A stretch of DNA of 64,000 nt from a bacterium (GTDB taxonomy: Bacteria; Pseudomonadota; Alphaproteobacteria; Rhodobacterales; Rhodobacteraceae): the NCBI GenBank assembly GCA_016124195.1, contig WGOE01000003.1, positions 62,001 to 126,000 on the forward strand, in the 5' to 3' direction. The notes beneath the pieces are model-generated. The model made no database searches, was not told where the DNA came from, and worked only from the letters and a program-made list of their open reading frames with translations. Shown here piece after piece: positions 27,577-35,916 of the stretch. The number at the start of each line of letters is the position of its first letter. The stretch's first letter is position 1. The translations under genes and the position numbers were made by a program.

Positions 27577-28410
27577 ATGCAAGACGAATCCCAGAACGAC
27601 CCGCCGGCCAAGTCACGCTCGCACGGCCGGCTCAAGGTGCAGATCAGCGCCCAGCCGCGCGACCTGATGGCCGAGGTCGAGGTCAAGGGCGCCTTCACCG
27701 TCAAGGTCGTCACGCTTTTCCCCGAGGCCTTTCCCGGCACCCTTGGCCTGTCCCTCACCGGCAAGGCGCTGGACCTTGGCCTTTGGCGCATCGTGCCGAT
27801 TGCGCTGCGCCCCTTTGGCGAGGGCAAGCACCGCAACGTCGATGACACCCCCGCCGGCGGCGGCGCCGGCATGGTCCTGCGCGCCGATGTGCTGGACCGC
27901 GCCCTGACCGAGGCGGCACGCGGCGCCAACCCCGACCGCCTGAAATGGCCGCTCATCTACCTGTCGCCCCGCGGCCGCCCCTTCGACCAAGCCATGGCCC
28001 GCCGTTTCGCCGCCTGCGAAGGCCTGACCATGATCTGCGGCCGCTTCGAAGGCATCGACCAGCGCGTCATCGACGACCACCAGATCGAAGAAGTCTCCCT
28101 CGGCGATTTCGTCCTGACCGGAGGCGAGATCGCCGCCCAAGCCATGCTGGACGCCACCGTGCGCCTGCTGCCCAACGTCCTTGGCAACCAAGCCTCGACC
28201 GAGGAAGAAAGCTTCTCCGACGGGCTTCTGGAACACCCGCAATACACCAAACCCGCCGAATGGAACGGCCTCCCAATCCCTGAAGTCCTGCAATCCGGCC
28301 ACCACGCCGAAATCGCCAAATGGCGCAAGGTGCAGGCCGAGGAGTTGACGAAGGTCCGCAGACCGGACCTGTGGCAGGCTTATGTGCGGCGGAAGGGGCC
28401 CGGGAAGTAG
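27577..28410 (+). CDS. trmD: tRNA (guanine-N1)-methyltransferase TrmD
   Basis: TrmD methylates G37 of tRNAs to prevent +1 frameshifting. The 277 residues have an N-terminal extension of about 45 residues (SHGRLKVQISAQPRDLM) before the SPOUT core FTVKVVTLFPEAFPG. Knot motifs are LSPRGRPFD, CGRFEGIDQRVI and SLGDFVLTGGE, and the C-terminal domain includes QYTKPAEWNGLPIPEVL. AGGAGG lies 5 bases before the chosen ATG. It stands 19 kb from rimM and is separated from rplS by a 900-base insertion. Confidence 0.96.
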   Translation: MQDESQNDPPAKSRSHGRLKVQISAQPRDLMAEVEVKGAFTVKVVTLFPEAFPGTLGLSLTGKALDLGLWRIVPIALRPFGEGKHRNVDDTPAGGGAGMVLRADVLDRALTEAARGANPDRLKWPLIYLSPRGRPFDQAMARRFAACEGLTMICGRFEGIDQRVIDDHQIEEVSLGDFVLTGGEIAAQAMLDATVRLLPNVLGNQASTEEESFSDGLLEHPQYTKPAEWNGLPIPEVLQSGHHAEIAKWRKVQAEELTKVRRPDLWQAYVRRKGPGK

Positions 28411-28480
28411 GCTTCCGCGGCCTAAAGCCTATACTCACACCCTTCTTCTTGGCCCGGAATCAAGGCGCGTCAGCGCCGCC

Positions 28481-28610
28481 GGGCCGCGCCCGACCTCCCC
28501 CCGGGAGGGCGCGTTTGCATCGGTTGCCAGCAGAACTTCGGTTGGAGTATTTGCACCATAAAGCGCCCAGAACTACCCTTCGCGCGCCCACCCGAGGTCG
28601 GGCGCGGCCC
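28481..28610. repeat. Inverted-repeat element downstream of trmD
   Basis: GGGCCGCGCCCGACCTC (28481-28497) is repeated as its exact reverse complement at 28594-28610, bounding a 130-base element. A GGAGTATTTG unit lies inside (about 28535). There is no coding potential, so it resembles a miniature inverted-repeat element or REP composite. Confidence 0.7.
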
Positions 28611-28655
28611 TGTGTTGCGCGAGGGTTTGGAGGTCGGTAAAGAGCACAGCGTCGC

Positions 28656-28970
28656 CTATTTTTCCAGTAGTCTGGAAGGTACGGCGGTCCTTTTGATGGC
28701 AGTAGTCGACGGCCATACTGGGTTCACCTCTCGGACGCTTGACCAGGTTAGATGGACTCGAAAGGCTGTTCCGGGGTTTTCTGGATCAAACGCCAGGATG
28801 TCATCACTTGCCCGATCCGCTGCGATGACCACTAAATTGTCCACAACACAAAATAGCTGGTGCCCCTCGATAAGTTCGATTTTCAATCGCTGATGCAAGA
28901 AAATGCCCCTTGCCTCACTCACACTCTCCCAAGTCGACCAATCTATGTAGGGCGTTTCATCTTCGACCAT
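28656..28970 (-). CDS. Hypothetical protein in a lower-GC insertion
   Basis: The 104-residue protein reads plausibly, with well-mixed amino acids, including the segment RLKIELIEGHQLFCVVDNLV. It uses AT-rich codons unlike its neighbours. By hand count 28801-28920 is about 48% G+C, against about 68% for 28141-28200. I recognise no family. The size, acidic character and position behind an inverted repeat would suit a stray immunity-type gene, but that is speculation. An overlapping frame on the other strand looks less protein-like. Confidence 0.5.
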   Translation of the reverse strand: MVEDETPYIDWSTWESVSEARGIFLHQRLKIELIEGHQLFCVVDNLVVIAADRASDDILAFDPENPGTAFRVHLTWSSVREVNPVWPSTTAIKRTAVPSRLLEK

Positions 28971-29082
28971 GGCTGAACATCTCTGTGGTGAACAAAGCTC
29001 ACGATTGCCTGATCGGGCAAAAAATCAAGGTCCACTCCGTCGCCGCGTGAAAACTTGAGCTTTGCCCACACCGCAACCTCCC

Positions 29083-29111
29083 TTGACCCGCACCCTCCCC
29101 TCCCCTATACG
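29083..29111 (+). promoter_or_regulatory. Strong-looking promoter of rplS-rpmE
   Basis: TTGACC (29083-29088), exact 17-bp spacer, TATACG (29106-29111). The predicted transcript starts near 29118, giving a leader of about 200 bases. Confidence 0.7.
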
Positions 29112-29117
29112 CCCGCT

Positions 29118-29318
29118 GTCCGGGGCATTCTGCCCATCGGACGCGATTCCCTTTGGCCTTTGCGCTGGCCTTCTTCGATCAGCGTGGACAGGGGAGCCGA
29201 CAGATAAAAGCAGGCCCCATCTCTGGCGGGGTTGCCGAAAGGCAGCGACCCGGTTGAAGACCAAGAGCTCTGGTGCGGCATCATCTCTGCGGTACACCGC
29301 AGGTCATAGGAGCGGGTC
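29118..29318 (+). promoter_or_regulatory. Structured 5' leader of rplS
   Basis: This untranslated stretch includes a GAAA-capped hairpin (TGCC-GAAA-GGCA, about 29234-29245). A hairpin CTGCGGTACACCGCAG (29287-29302) ends just before the ribosome site AGGAG. No gene is seen here. It may be an autoregulatory site for L19 or L31, which is unproven. Confidence 0.45.
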
Positions 29319-29693
29319 ATGAACCTGATCGCACAACTCGAGGCCGAACAGATCGCGGCCCTCGGCAAGACCATCCCGGATTTCAAGGCCGGCGATACCG
29401 TCAAGGTCGGCTACAAGGTGACCGAAGGCACCCGTTCGCGCGTGCAGAACTACGAAGGCGTGGTGATCGGCCGCAAGGGCGGTGCCACCATCGCCGCCTC
29501 GTTCACCGTGCGCAAGATTTCCTTCGGTGAAGGCGTGGAGCGCGTGTTCCCGCTCTATTCCACCAACATCGACTCGATCGAAGTGGTCCGCCGCGGCCGC
29601 GTGCGTCGCGCCAAGCTGTACTACCTGCGCGACCGTCGCGGCAAATCGGCCCGGATCGTCGAAGACACCAATTACAAAGCCAAGTCGGAATAA
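29319..29693 (+). CDS. rplS: 50S ribosomal protein L19
   Basis: Ribosomal protein bL19, 124 residues, located at the 30S-50S interface. [19 protein letters not shown], then [20 protein letters not shown] and the end [19 protein letters not shown] match the family along its length. AGGAG is placed 7 bases before the ATG. rpmE follows after 11 bases. Confidence 0.98.
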   Translation: MNLIAQLEAEQIAALGKTIPDFKAGDTVKVGYKVTEGTRSRVQNYEGVVIGRKGGATIAASFTVRKISFGEGVERVFPLYSTNIDSIEVVRRGRVRRAKLYYLRDRRGKSARIVEDTNYKAKSE

Positions 29694-29704
29694 GGACAGC
29701 GACG

Positions 29705-29926
29705 ATGAAACAGGGCATTCACCCCGATTACCACACGATCACCGTCAAGATGACCGATGGCTCGCTGTTCACCACCAAGACCACCTGGGGCAAAGAGGGC
29801 GACCAGATGGCGCTCGATATCGACCCGCTGGCGCATCCGGCCTGGACCGGCCAGTCGGCCCGCCTGATGGACACCGGCGGCCGCGTGTCCAAGTTCAAGA
29901 ACAAATACGCCGGTCTGGTTCTCTGA
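29705..29926 (+). CDS. rpmE: 50S ribosomal protein L31
   Basis: Ribosomal protein bL31, 73 residues, with [19 protein letters not shown] at the start and [10 protein letters not shown] at the end. It contains no cysteine at all, so it is the zinc-free form, as is usual in Rhodobacterales. It is co-transcribed with rplS and followed by a terminator. Confidence 0.97.
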   Translation: MKQGIHPDYHTITVKMTDGSLFTTKTTWGKEGDQMALDIDPLAHPAWTGQSARLMDTGGRVSKFKNKYAGLVL

Positions 29927-29946
29927 GACGTCGGCAAGACTTGGTC

Positions 29947-29971
29947 GGGCGCCCTTGCGGGGGCGCCCTTT
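29947..29971 (+). terminator. Terminator after rpmE
   Basis: GGGCGCCC (29947-29954), a 6-base loop and GGGCGCCC (29961-29968), then TTT. Confidence 0.75.
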
Positions 29972-30029
29972 GCATTCGCGGCTTCAGGTGCCCCGCCACG
30001 GGCCAGACCGCCTGCCCGCGTCCCGGCCC

Positions 30030-30048
30030 GATTTTTCGCAGAAAAATC
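30030..30048. repeat. 19-bp palindrome, copy 2
   Basis: GATTTTTCGCAGAAAAATC, in the gap before the secreted protein gene. The central five bases are the reverse of those in copies 1 and 3. Confidence 0.85.
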
Positions 30049-30110
30049 GCCCCCAACCGGCTCACGGCTTTGTGACGCCAGCCCCCGGCGCCTTGAGGCA
30101 TGCTGATGTG

Positions 30111-30533
30111 ATGCTCCGCATCGCAGCCCTCTTTTTACTTGCCAGCCTCACCTCCGCCGCCGCGCAGGACGTGCTTCAGACGTGGCGCGGCGAATATGGC
30201 AGTGCGACCGATCCCGCCACCTCTTGCGCCGCCAACCCGCATCAGCTGGATTTCATGACCCAGCCGCCGCATGCGCTGTTCAACTGGTCCAAACCCTGGA
30301 CCGATGATGCGGGCCAATCGGTCACCTACCAGCGCTACGATCTCTTGAGCACGCAAGACGACACCCTGATCCTGCGGCTCGAAGGCGACACGCGCCGGAC
30401 CGCGACCGGCGACCGGCCGATCTGGATTCTGCGGCAAACCACCCAGCCGCAGGGCTATTGCTGGGGTCGGACCGACTGGCCGGCCGTCCATTGCGAAAAT
30501 CAGCAGGTCCGGTGCGACAACCCAACCTCGTGA
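30111..30533 (+). CDS. Secreted protein of unknown function
   Basis: The 140-residue protein starts with a signal peptide (LRIAALFLLASLTSAAAQD, cleavage near 19). Four Cys follow in the mature part. I recognise no family. It stands alone between two 19-bp palindromes (30030-30048 and 30575-30593). No clear Shine-Dalgarno sequence precedes the ATG. Confidence 0.6.
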   Translation: MLRIAALFLLASLTSAAAQDVLQTWRGEYGSATDPATSCAANPHQLDFMTQPPHALFNWSKPWTDDAGQSVTYQRYDLLSTQDDTLILRLEGDTRRTATGDRPIWILRQTTQPQGYCWGRTDWPAVHCENQQVRCDNPTS

Positions 30534-30574
30534 GCGGGCGCATTGCGTGCCCAATCCCATGCGCATCCGGCCCC

Positions 30575-30593
30575 GATTTTTCTGCGAAAAATC
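30575..30593. repeat. 19-bp palindrome, copy 3
   Basis: GATTTTTCTGCGAAAAATC, upstream of mipZ, in the same orientation as copy 1. Confidence 0.85.
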
Positions 30594-30678
30594 ATGTCGC
30601 ACCCGGTGCGGACCCAAGCCGACTTCCCTCCCGGCCATTCGCCGCTTATAGCAAGGGAAAGGGCTTTGGAGTGCTGGC

Positions 30679-31503
30679 ATGGCGCATATCATCGTGGTGG
30701 GCAACGAAAAGGGCGGCTCGGGCAAATCGACCACGTCGATGCATGTGGCCACGGCGCTCTGCCGGATGGGGTTCAAGGTTGGCGCGCTGGACCTCGACCT
30801 GCGGCAGAAAAGCTTCGGCCGCTATATCGAAAACCGTCTGGCCTATCTGGAGCGCGCCGAACTGAACCTGCCCTCGCCCGAATACCGCGACCTGCCCGAG
30901 ATTGACCCTGCCCTGCTCGCCCCTGGCGAGAACCCCTTTGACCGCCGCCTGTCCGAGACGGTGGCAGCGCTTGAGGCGAGTTGCGATTTCATCATCATCG
31001 ACTGCCCCGGCAGCCACACCCGGCTGAGCCAGGTCGCCCATTCGCTCGCCGACACGCTCATCACGCCGATGAACGACAGTTTCGTCGACTTCGACCTTCT
31101 GGCCCATATCGACCCCGAGACCGGCAAGGTCCAGGGTCCGTCGATCTATTCCGAAATGGTCTGGAACGCCCGCCAGCTCCGCGCGCAGGCCGGTCTGAAG
31201 CCGATCGACTGGATCGTGCTGCGCAACCGGCTGGGCGCCCAGCAGATGATCAACAAGAAGAAGGTCGGCTCCGCGCTTGAGGAACTGTCACGCCGCATCG
31301 GTTTTCGGGTGGCGGCGGGCTTTTCCGAGCGTGTCATCTTTCGCGAACTGTTCCCCCGGGGCCTGACCGTGATGGACCTCAAGGACACCGGGGTGGATCA
31401 GTTGAACCTGTCCAACATCGCGGCCCGGCAAGAGGTCCGCGACCTGATCAAGGAGCTCAGGCTGCCAGCGGTAGAGCAAAGGCCCGAAACAGCGCTTGCC
31501 TGA
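30679..31503 (+). CDS. mipZ: Division-plane positioning ATPase MipZ
   Basis: MipZ is a ParA/MinD-like ATPase that binds ParB-parS and inhibits FtsZ, placing the division plane in alphaproteobacteria that lack Min. The 274 residues begin AHIIVVGNEKGGSGKSTTSM with the deviant Walker A Lys 11. LDLDLRQKSFGRYIENR follows near 37-53, and the MipZ-typical INKKKVGSALEELSRRIGFR near 196-215. The C-terminal end overlaps a small gene on the other strand. Confidence 0.95.
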   Translation: MAHIIVVGNEKGGSGKSTTSMHVATALCRMGFKVGALDLDLRQKSFGRYIENRLAYLERAELNLPSPEYRDLPEIDPALLAPGENPFDRRLSETVAALEASCDFIIIDCPGSHTRLSQVAHSLADTLITPMNDSFVDFDLLAHIDPETGKVQGPSIYSEMVWNARQLRAQAGLKPIDWIVLRNRLGAQQMINKKKVGSALEELSRRIGFRVAAGFSERVIFRELFPRGLTVMDLKDTGVDQLNLSNIAARQEVRDLIKELRLPAVEQRPETALA

Positions 31504-31621
31504 CCTCGCGCCGGCTTTCGCGCATGTTAATCCGGTCGAGCCGCAGCGCGAAAGGATCGGGCATTTCGGTCTTGGGGGCGAACAGCCCGAACCTGGCAAG
31601 AAGCGATTTTCCGAGTTTCAT
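31457..31621 (-). CDS. Small basic protein of unknown function (54 residues)
   Basis: A perfect AGGAGG stands 5 bases before the ATG at 31621, which argues that this short frame is translated. The product starts MKLGKSLLARFGLFAPK, ends in an amphipathic Arg/Glu-rich helix and has no membrane segment. It overlaps the mipZ 3' end by 47 bases, tail to tail. No family is recognised. Confidence 0.65.
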   Translation of the reverse strand: MKLGKSLLARFGLFAPKTEMPDPFALRLDRINMRESRREVRQALFRAFALPLAA

Positions 31622-31790
31622 GACGGCCTCCTTGACGCTTATATCGTTAATGTCCCGCTGAACCGGGGCAGGACCATGGCCAAGACCGGGTGGAAAAGCG
31701 AAGAGCGGCGGCGATTTGGAAACAATGCGTTTCGGGTTCCGCTTGCCTGACGACACGCGGCGTGGCACCTCTGGGCCAAAAGAGGTCCCG

Positions 31791-33293
31791 ATGCCGAACC
31801 CGCTTTACGATGCGCTTTTCGCCCCACTTTCCCTTCGCGACAGCCGCCTGCTGATCCTGCCCGACGGGTCAGAGATTTCGGGCGCGGCGTTTCACGCGAT
31901 GATCGCCCGCGCCGCCAATGCCCTGCGCGCGGCAGGTGTGAAACCGGGCGACCGCGTTGCCGCCCAGATCGCCAAATCGCCCGAGGCGCTGGCCGTCTAT
32001 GCCGCCACCGTGGCGACCGGCGCGGTGTTCCTGCCGCTCAACACTGCCTATACCGCGCCCGAAGTGGCCTATTTCCTCGACAACGCGACCCCAAGCCTGT
32101 TCCTGTGCGAGCCCGCCAAGGCGGCTTCACTGGCCGAGGTGGCGCGCAACACCGTTCTGAAAACGCTCGATTCCAAGGGCGGCGGCAGTTTCGGCGCGGA
32201 TCTGGCGGCGGCGGCGCCCGATTTCGCGCCCGAGCCGCGCGGCCCCGCCGATCTGGCCGCGATCCTTTACACCTCGGGCACCACGGGGCGGTCCAAGGGG
32301 GCGATGCTGACCCATGCCAACCTCTTGTCGAATGCCGAGACTCTGGCCGATCTGTGGCGCTTCACCCCGGCCGACGTGCTGCTGCATGCCCTGCCGATCT
32401 TTCACACGCACGGCCTGTTCGTCGCCTGCAACACCGTGCTGAAGACCGGCGGCTCGATGATCTTCCTGCCGGGATTCGAGATCGAGACAGTGCTGCGGAT
32501 GCTGCCGCGGGCCACGGCGATGATGGGCGTGCCGACCTTTTACACCCGCCTCTTGGACGACGCCCGCTTTGACCGCGCCTTGGCGGCCCATATGCGGGTC
32601 TTCATATCGGGTTCGGCACCGCTCTTGGCCGAAACCCACCGCGCCTTCGAGGACCGCACCGGCCACCGCATCCTGGAACGCTACGGGATGACGGAAACCA
32701 ACATGAACACCTCCAACCCCTATGACGGCGAACGCCGCGCGGGCACAGTGGGCTTTCCCCTGCCCGGGGTCCAGTTGCGCATCATGGCCGACGGAGTAGA
32801 GGTGGCCCCTGGCGCCGTGGGCGGCATCGAGGTGCGCGGCCCCAATGTCTTTGCCGGCTATTGGCAGATGCCGGAAAAGACCGCCGAAGAACTGCGCCCC
32901 GATGGCTGGTTCATCACCGGAGACCTCGGCCAGCGCGATGCCGATGGCTATGTGCAGATCGTCGGCCGCGCCAAGGACCTGGTGATCTCGGGCGGGTTCA
33001 ACATCTATCCGATCGAGGTCGAAATGGTGCTGGACGAACAGCCCGGCGTTCTGGAAAGCGCGGTGATCGGCCTGCCGCATCCTGACTTTGGCGAGGCGGT
33101 CTTTGCCGTGCTGGTGCCGCGCAAGGGCGAGACGCTGGACCCGGCGCAGGTGCTGGACGGGCTGCGCGACAGGCTCGCCCGGTTCAAGCAGCCCAAGGCC
33201 GCGGTGATCCTGCCCGAATTGCCGCGCAACACGATGGGCAAGGTGCAGAAGGCCGCCCTGCGCAAGACCTATGAAGGCTGGTTCAAGCCCTGA
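31791..33293 (+). CDS. matB: Malonyl-CoA synthetase (MatB-like acyl-CoA ligase)
   Basis: The 500-residue ANL-superfamily ligase activates malonate to malonyl-CoA via an adenylate. The P-loop is YTSGTTGRSKGAM (about 160-172), the adenylation core GMTETNMNTSNPYDGERRAG (about 301-320), and the C-terminal catalytic Lys is in PRNTMGKVQK (about 481-490). The MTETNMNTSNPY stretch and the length favour MatB over long-chain ligases. AGAGG precedes the start. No malonate transporter or decarboxylase is adjacent. Confidence 0.85.
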   Translation: MPNPLYDALFAPLSLRDSRLLILPDGSEISGAAFHAMIARAANALRAAGVKPGDRVAAQIAKSPEALAVYAATVATGAVFLPLNTAYTAPEVAYFLDNATPSLFLCEPAKAASLAEVARNTVLKTLDSKGGGSFGADLAAAAPDFAPEPRGPADLAAILYTSGTTGRSKGAMLTHANLLSNAETLADLWRFTPADVLLHALPIFHTHGLFVACNTVLKTGGSMIFLPGFEIETVLRMLPRATAMMGVPTFYTRLLDDARFDRALAAHMRVFISGSAPLLAETHRAFEDRTGHRILERYGMTETNMNTSNPYDGERRAGTVGFPLPGVQLRIMADGVEVAPGAVGGIEVRGPNVFAGYWQMPEKTAEELRPDGWFITGDLGQRDADGYVQIVGRAKDLVISGGFNIYPIEVEMVLDEQPGVLESAVIGLPHPDFGEAVFAVLVPRKGETLDPAQVLDGLRDRLARFKQPKAAVILPELPRNTMGKVQKAALRKTYEGWFKP

Positions 33294-33347
33294 ACGCAGG
33301 GCGGGGCCTGCCCCGCACCCCGGGATATTTGCCAACAGATTAAGGGA

Positions 33348-33695
33348 TCAGTCGGTTCCCGTGTCCGGGGCATCGTCGCTCAGTTCGTCTTCCAGAAAGC
33401 GTTCGAAGGCGTCAAGGTCGACCGGATCGAACTGGCCGAAGCCCTGCATCCAGACCGAGGCGGCGCGCAGGGCGTCGGGTTCAAGCTTGCACCATTTCAC
33501 CCGGCCACGCTTTTCCTGGCTGATCAGACCCGCATCGGCGAGGACCTGCAGATGCTTGGAAATCGCCGCGAGCGACATCTGGAAAGGTTCGGCCACATCG
33601 GTCACCGCCATGTCATCCTCGAGCAGCATGGCGAGGATGGCGCGGCGCGTCGGGTCGGCGAGGGCCGCGAAGGCAAGGTCCAATGGGTCTGTCAT
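33348..33695 (-). CDS. ArsR-family winged-helix repressor
   Basis: The 115-residue regulator has DLAFAALADPTRRAILAMLL (about 5-24) and the recognition helix SLAAISKHLQVLADAGLI (about 39-56), as in metal-independent SdpR-like ArsR members. No conserved metal-binding Cys pair is visible. ATG 33695 was preferred to an upstream extension. A perfect palindrome, TCAACC-N4-GGTTGA (33727-33742), lies 32 bases upstream and may be its operator. No partner gene is adjacent on its strand. Confidence 0.85.
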   Translation of the reverse strand: MTDPLDLAFAALADPTRRAILAMLLEDDMAVTDVAEPFQMSLAAISKHLQVLADAGLISQEKRGRVKWCKLEPDALRAASVWMQGFGQFDPVDLDAFERFLEDELSDDAPDTGTD

Positions 33696-33726
33696 GCTGG
33701 CAGTATCGGGGGCCGAGACACCAAGG

Positions 33727-33742
33727 TCAACCGGCTGGTTGA
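33727..33742. promoter_or_regulatory. Candidate operator of the ArsR regulator
   Basis: TCAACCGGCTGGTTGA is an inverted repeat with 6-base arms, in the upstream region of the regulator gene. Confidence 0.45.
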
Positions 33743-33855
33743 ATATGGAAAGGCCGTTCGGGTCACTGCGACCCCTGCGCACAGCGGGCGGAGGCGTTTA
33801 TCTTATTCCTTTATTATCAGCATATTAAACTGGATCGTTGGGCGATTATCCTTGC

Positions 33856-33884
33856 TTGACTCAGGAGCCGCTGCTCCCTAGGTT
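33856..33884 (+). promoter_or_regulatory. Promoter of the F0 ATP synthase operon
   Basis: TTGACT (33856-33861), 17-bp spacer, TAGGTT (33879-33884). The predicted start lies about 18 bases before atpI. Confidence 0.6.
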
Positions 33885-33908
33885 CCGCACGACTGTGAAG
33901 GGGTGCTT

Positions 33909-34235
33909 ATGAACGAAGATCCGGACCAGGCACGGCTGCGTTCGCTGGAAGAGCGGATCGACCGGGCCCGCGGCAAGGATGCGCCGAAGCGTGCCGACAC
34001 GGGCAAGGGTTTCTCGCAGGGCGAAGTGGCCTGGAGGATGGTGCTGGAGCTGGTGACAGGCATGCTGCTTGGACTGGCGATCGGCTACGGCCTGGATGTT
34101 CTGTTCGGAACACGGCCCTTCCTTCTGATCCTCTTCGCGCTGCTGGGCTTTGCGGCCGGCGTCCGGACGATGATGGGCACCGCAAGGCAGATGGCAAAAG
34201 ATGCGGAAACATCCGCGACAGACAAAGAGGATTGA
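33909..34235 (+). CDS. atpI: ATP synthase accessory protein AtpI
   Basis: The 108-residue membrane protein helps assemble the c-ring. Two hydrophobic hairpin helices ([20 protein letters not shown] and [20 protein letters not shown]) follow a charged N-terminal stretch. AAGGGG precedes the ATG. It is the first gene of the atpIBEXF unit. The F1 genes are not in the window, as in other alphaproteobacteria where F0 and F1 operons are separate. Confidence 0.9.
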   Translation: MNEDPDQARLRSLEERIDRARGKDAPKRADTGKGFSQGEVAWRMVLELVTGMLLGLAIGYGLDVLFGTRPFLLILFALLGFAAGVRTMMGTARQMAKDAETSATDKED

Positions 34236-34237
34236 CC

Positions 34238-34984
34238 ATGGCTTCTGAAGGCGGTCTTTCGATTGACCCGATGCACCAGTTCCAGATCGTTCCCTTGTTC
34301 GGGGAAGGTCCGCTGCACTGGTACACGCCGACCAACCAGACGCTGTGGCTTGCCGTGACCGTGCTGGCGGTGATCGGGGTTCTGGTGCTGGGCTCGACCC
34401 GCCGCGCCATCATTCCGGGCCGCCTGCAATCCATGGGTGAGGTGTTCTACAGCTTTGTCCATTCGATGGTCGAGGATGTCACCGGTCACGAGGGCGCCAA
34501 GTTCTTCCCCTATATCATGGTGCTGTTCACCTTCATCGTGACCGCCAACCTGATGGGCCTGATCCCGGGCGCCTTTGCCTCGACCTCGCACATCGCGGTG
34601 ACGGCGACGCTGGCGCTGGCGGTGTTCCTGACCGTCACGCTGGTCGGGCTTTACAAGAAGGGCATCGGCTTTCTGGCAATGTTCTGGGTGACCTCGGCGC
34701 CGCTGGCGCTGCGCCCGATCCTCGCGCTGATCGAGGTGATTTCCTACTTCGTGCGCCCGGTCAGCCATTCCATCCGTCTGGGCGGCAACATGATGGCCGG
34801 CCACGCCGTGATGAAGGTTTTCGCCGGCTTTGCCGGGGTGATGGGCATCGGGTCGATCGTGCCGATCGCGGCCATCGCTGCGATCTATGGCCTCGAACTC
34901 TTGGTGGCCGTCGTGCAAGCCTATGTTTTCGCTATTCTGACCTGTGTCTATCTGCGTGACGCCGTTGGCGAAGCCCACCACTAG
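34238..34984 (+). CDS. atpB: F0 ATP synthase subunit a
   Basis: The 248-residue stator subunit forms the proton half-channels against the c-ring. The essential Arg is in [14 protein letters not shown] (about 177-190). Other family segments are [11 protein letters not shown] and [20 protein letters not shown]. It starts 2 bases after atpI, and AGAGG is close by. Confidence 0.97.
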   Translation: MASEGGLSIDPMHQFQIVPLFGEGPLHWYTPTNQTLWLAVTVLAVIGVLVLGSTRRAIIPGRLQSMGEVFYSFVHSMVEDVTGHEGAKFFPYIMVLFTFIVTANLMGLIPGAFASTSHIAVTATLALAVFLTVTLVGLYKKGIGFLAMFWVTSAPLALRPILALIEVISYFVRPVSHSIRLGGNMMAGHAVMKVFAGFAGVMGIGSIVPIAAIAAIYGLELLVAVVQAYVFAILTCVYLRDAVGEAHH

Positions 34985-35031
34985 GTCAGTTCAACCCAAC
35001 CTCTGAAATCGCAATCTCAAGGAGAATACCA

Positions 35032-35277
35032 ATGACTGGCGATCTCGTTCAATTCGCTCTGATGGGCAAGTACATCGGTGCAGGCCTGGCCACCATGGGT
35101 CTTGGCGGCGCTGGCATCGGCGTGGGTATCGTGGCCGGCAACTTCCTGTCGGGCGCGCTGCGCAACCCGTCGGCCGCTCCGGGCCAGACCGCCAACCTCT
35201 TCGTCGGCATCGCCTTCGCCGAAGCTCTGGGGATCTTCTCGTTCCTCATCGCCCTGCTGTTGATGTTCGCCGTCTGA
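35032..35277 (+). CDS. atpE: F0 ATP synthase subunit c
   Basis: The 81-residue proteolipid forms the rotor ring. Two helices flank the polar loop ([11 protein letters not shown]), and the proton-carrying Glu 64 lies in [15 protein letters not shown] precedes the start. A very stable hairpin follows in the 95-base gap before atpX (35302-35331) and may protect atpE mRNA so that more c is made than other subunits. Confidence 0.98.
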   Translation: MTGDLVQFALMGKYIGAGLATMGLGGAGIGVGIVAGNFLSGALRNPSAAPGQTANLFVGIAFAEALGIFSFLIALLLMFAV

Positions 35278-35301
35278 TCCTTTCCGGACCAGAAGAGACG
35301 T

Positions 35302-35331
35302 GGCCGGAGCGGGGTTTTACCCCCTCCGGCC
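35302..35331 (+). promoter_or_regulatory. Stable intercistronic hairpin after atpE
   Basis: GGCCGGAG-C-GGGG, loop TTTTA, CCCC-CTCCGGCC: twelve base pairs with one bulged C and no T-run. It looks like an mRNA stabiliser or processing site more than a terminator. Confidence 0.65.
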
Positions 35332-35372
35332 CGGTTCATCGGCCCGATTGACCGGCAAGCCAGGAGGACGAC

Positions 35373-35912
35373 ATGGCATCGACTGCGGAAACCGTGGCTG
35401 GCGCTGCGGGCGAGGCTACCGAAAAGGGTATGCCGCAACTCAATTTTGGCACCTGGCCGAACCAGATCTTCTGGTTGGTGGTGGCTTTGGTCATCATCTA
35501 TTTCGTGCTGACCCGCATCGCCCTGCCGCGCATCGCCGCCGTGCTGGCCGAGCGCAGGGGCACGATCGGCAACGATCTCGCCGCGGCGGAAGAGCTGAAG
35601 GGCAAGGCGAAGGCGGCCGAAAAGGCCTATAACCTCGCGCTGGAACAGGCGCGGGCCGAAGCCAACAAGATCATCGCGGCGACCAAGGCCGAAATCAAGG
35701 CCGACCTAGATGCGGCCATGGCCAAGGCCGATGCCGAGATCAGCGCCAAGGCCGCCGAAAGCGAAAAGCGCATCGCCGAAATTCGTGCCGGTGCGATGGA
35801 CGCCGTCTCGGAAGTGGCGCGCGACACGGCCGGCGCTTTGGTGTCGGCGCTGGGTGGACAGGCCGACGCGGCCACCATCGACGCGGCCGTCGCCGCCCGG
35901 TTGAAAGGGTAA
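35373..35912 (+). CDS. atpX: F0 ATP synthase subunit b'
   Basis: The 179-residue peripheral-stalk subunit has a single N-terminal membrane helix ([20 protein letters not shown], about 32-51) and a long Ala/Lys/Glu coiled coil. It is the diverged b' copy found in alphaproteobacteria and cyanobacteria, where b and b' form a heterodimer. atpF follows after 4 bases. Confidence 0.93.
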   Translation: MASTAETVAGAAGEATEKGMPQLNFGTWPNQIFWLVVALVIIYFVLTRIALPRIAAVLAERRGTIGNDLAAAEELKGKAKAAEKAYNLALEQARAEANKIIAATKAEIKADLDAAMAKADAEISAKAAESEKRIAEIRAGAMDAVSEVARDTAGALVSALGGQADAATIDAAVAARLKG

Positions 35913-35916
35913 GCCC

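Noticed and set aside
28612-28893. Forward frame of 93 codons in the low-GC insertion
   Set aside because: It is Ser/Thr-rich and less protein-like than the minus-strand frame it overlaps, and it begins inside the inverted-repeat element.
29062-29322. Frame of 86 codons upstream of rplS
   Set aside because: It starts before the predicted transcript start, and its bases form the rplS leader hairpins.
33301-33316. Terminator between the malonyl-CoA synthetase and ArsR genes
   Set aside because: GCGGGGC-CT-GCCCCGC is a good palindrome, but the two-base loop is too tight and no T-run follows, so it may just be part of the adjacent repeat.
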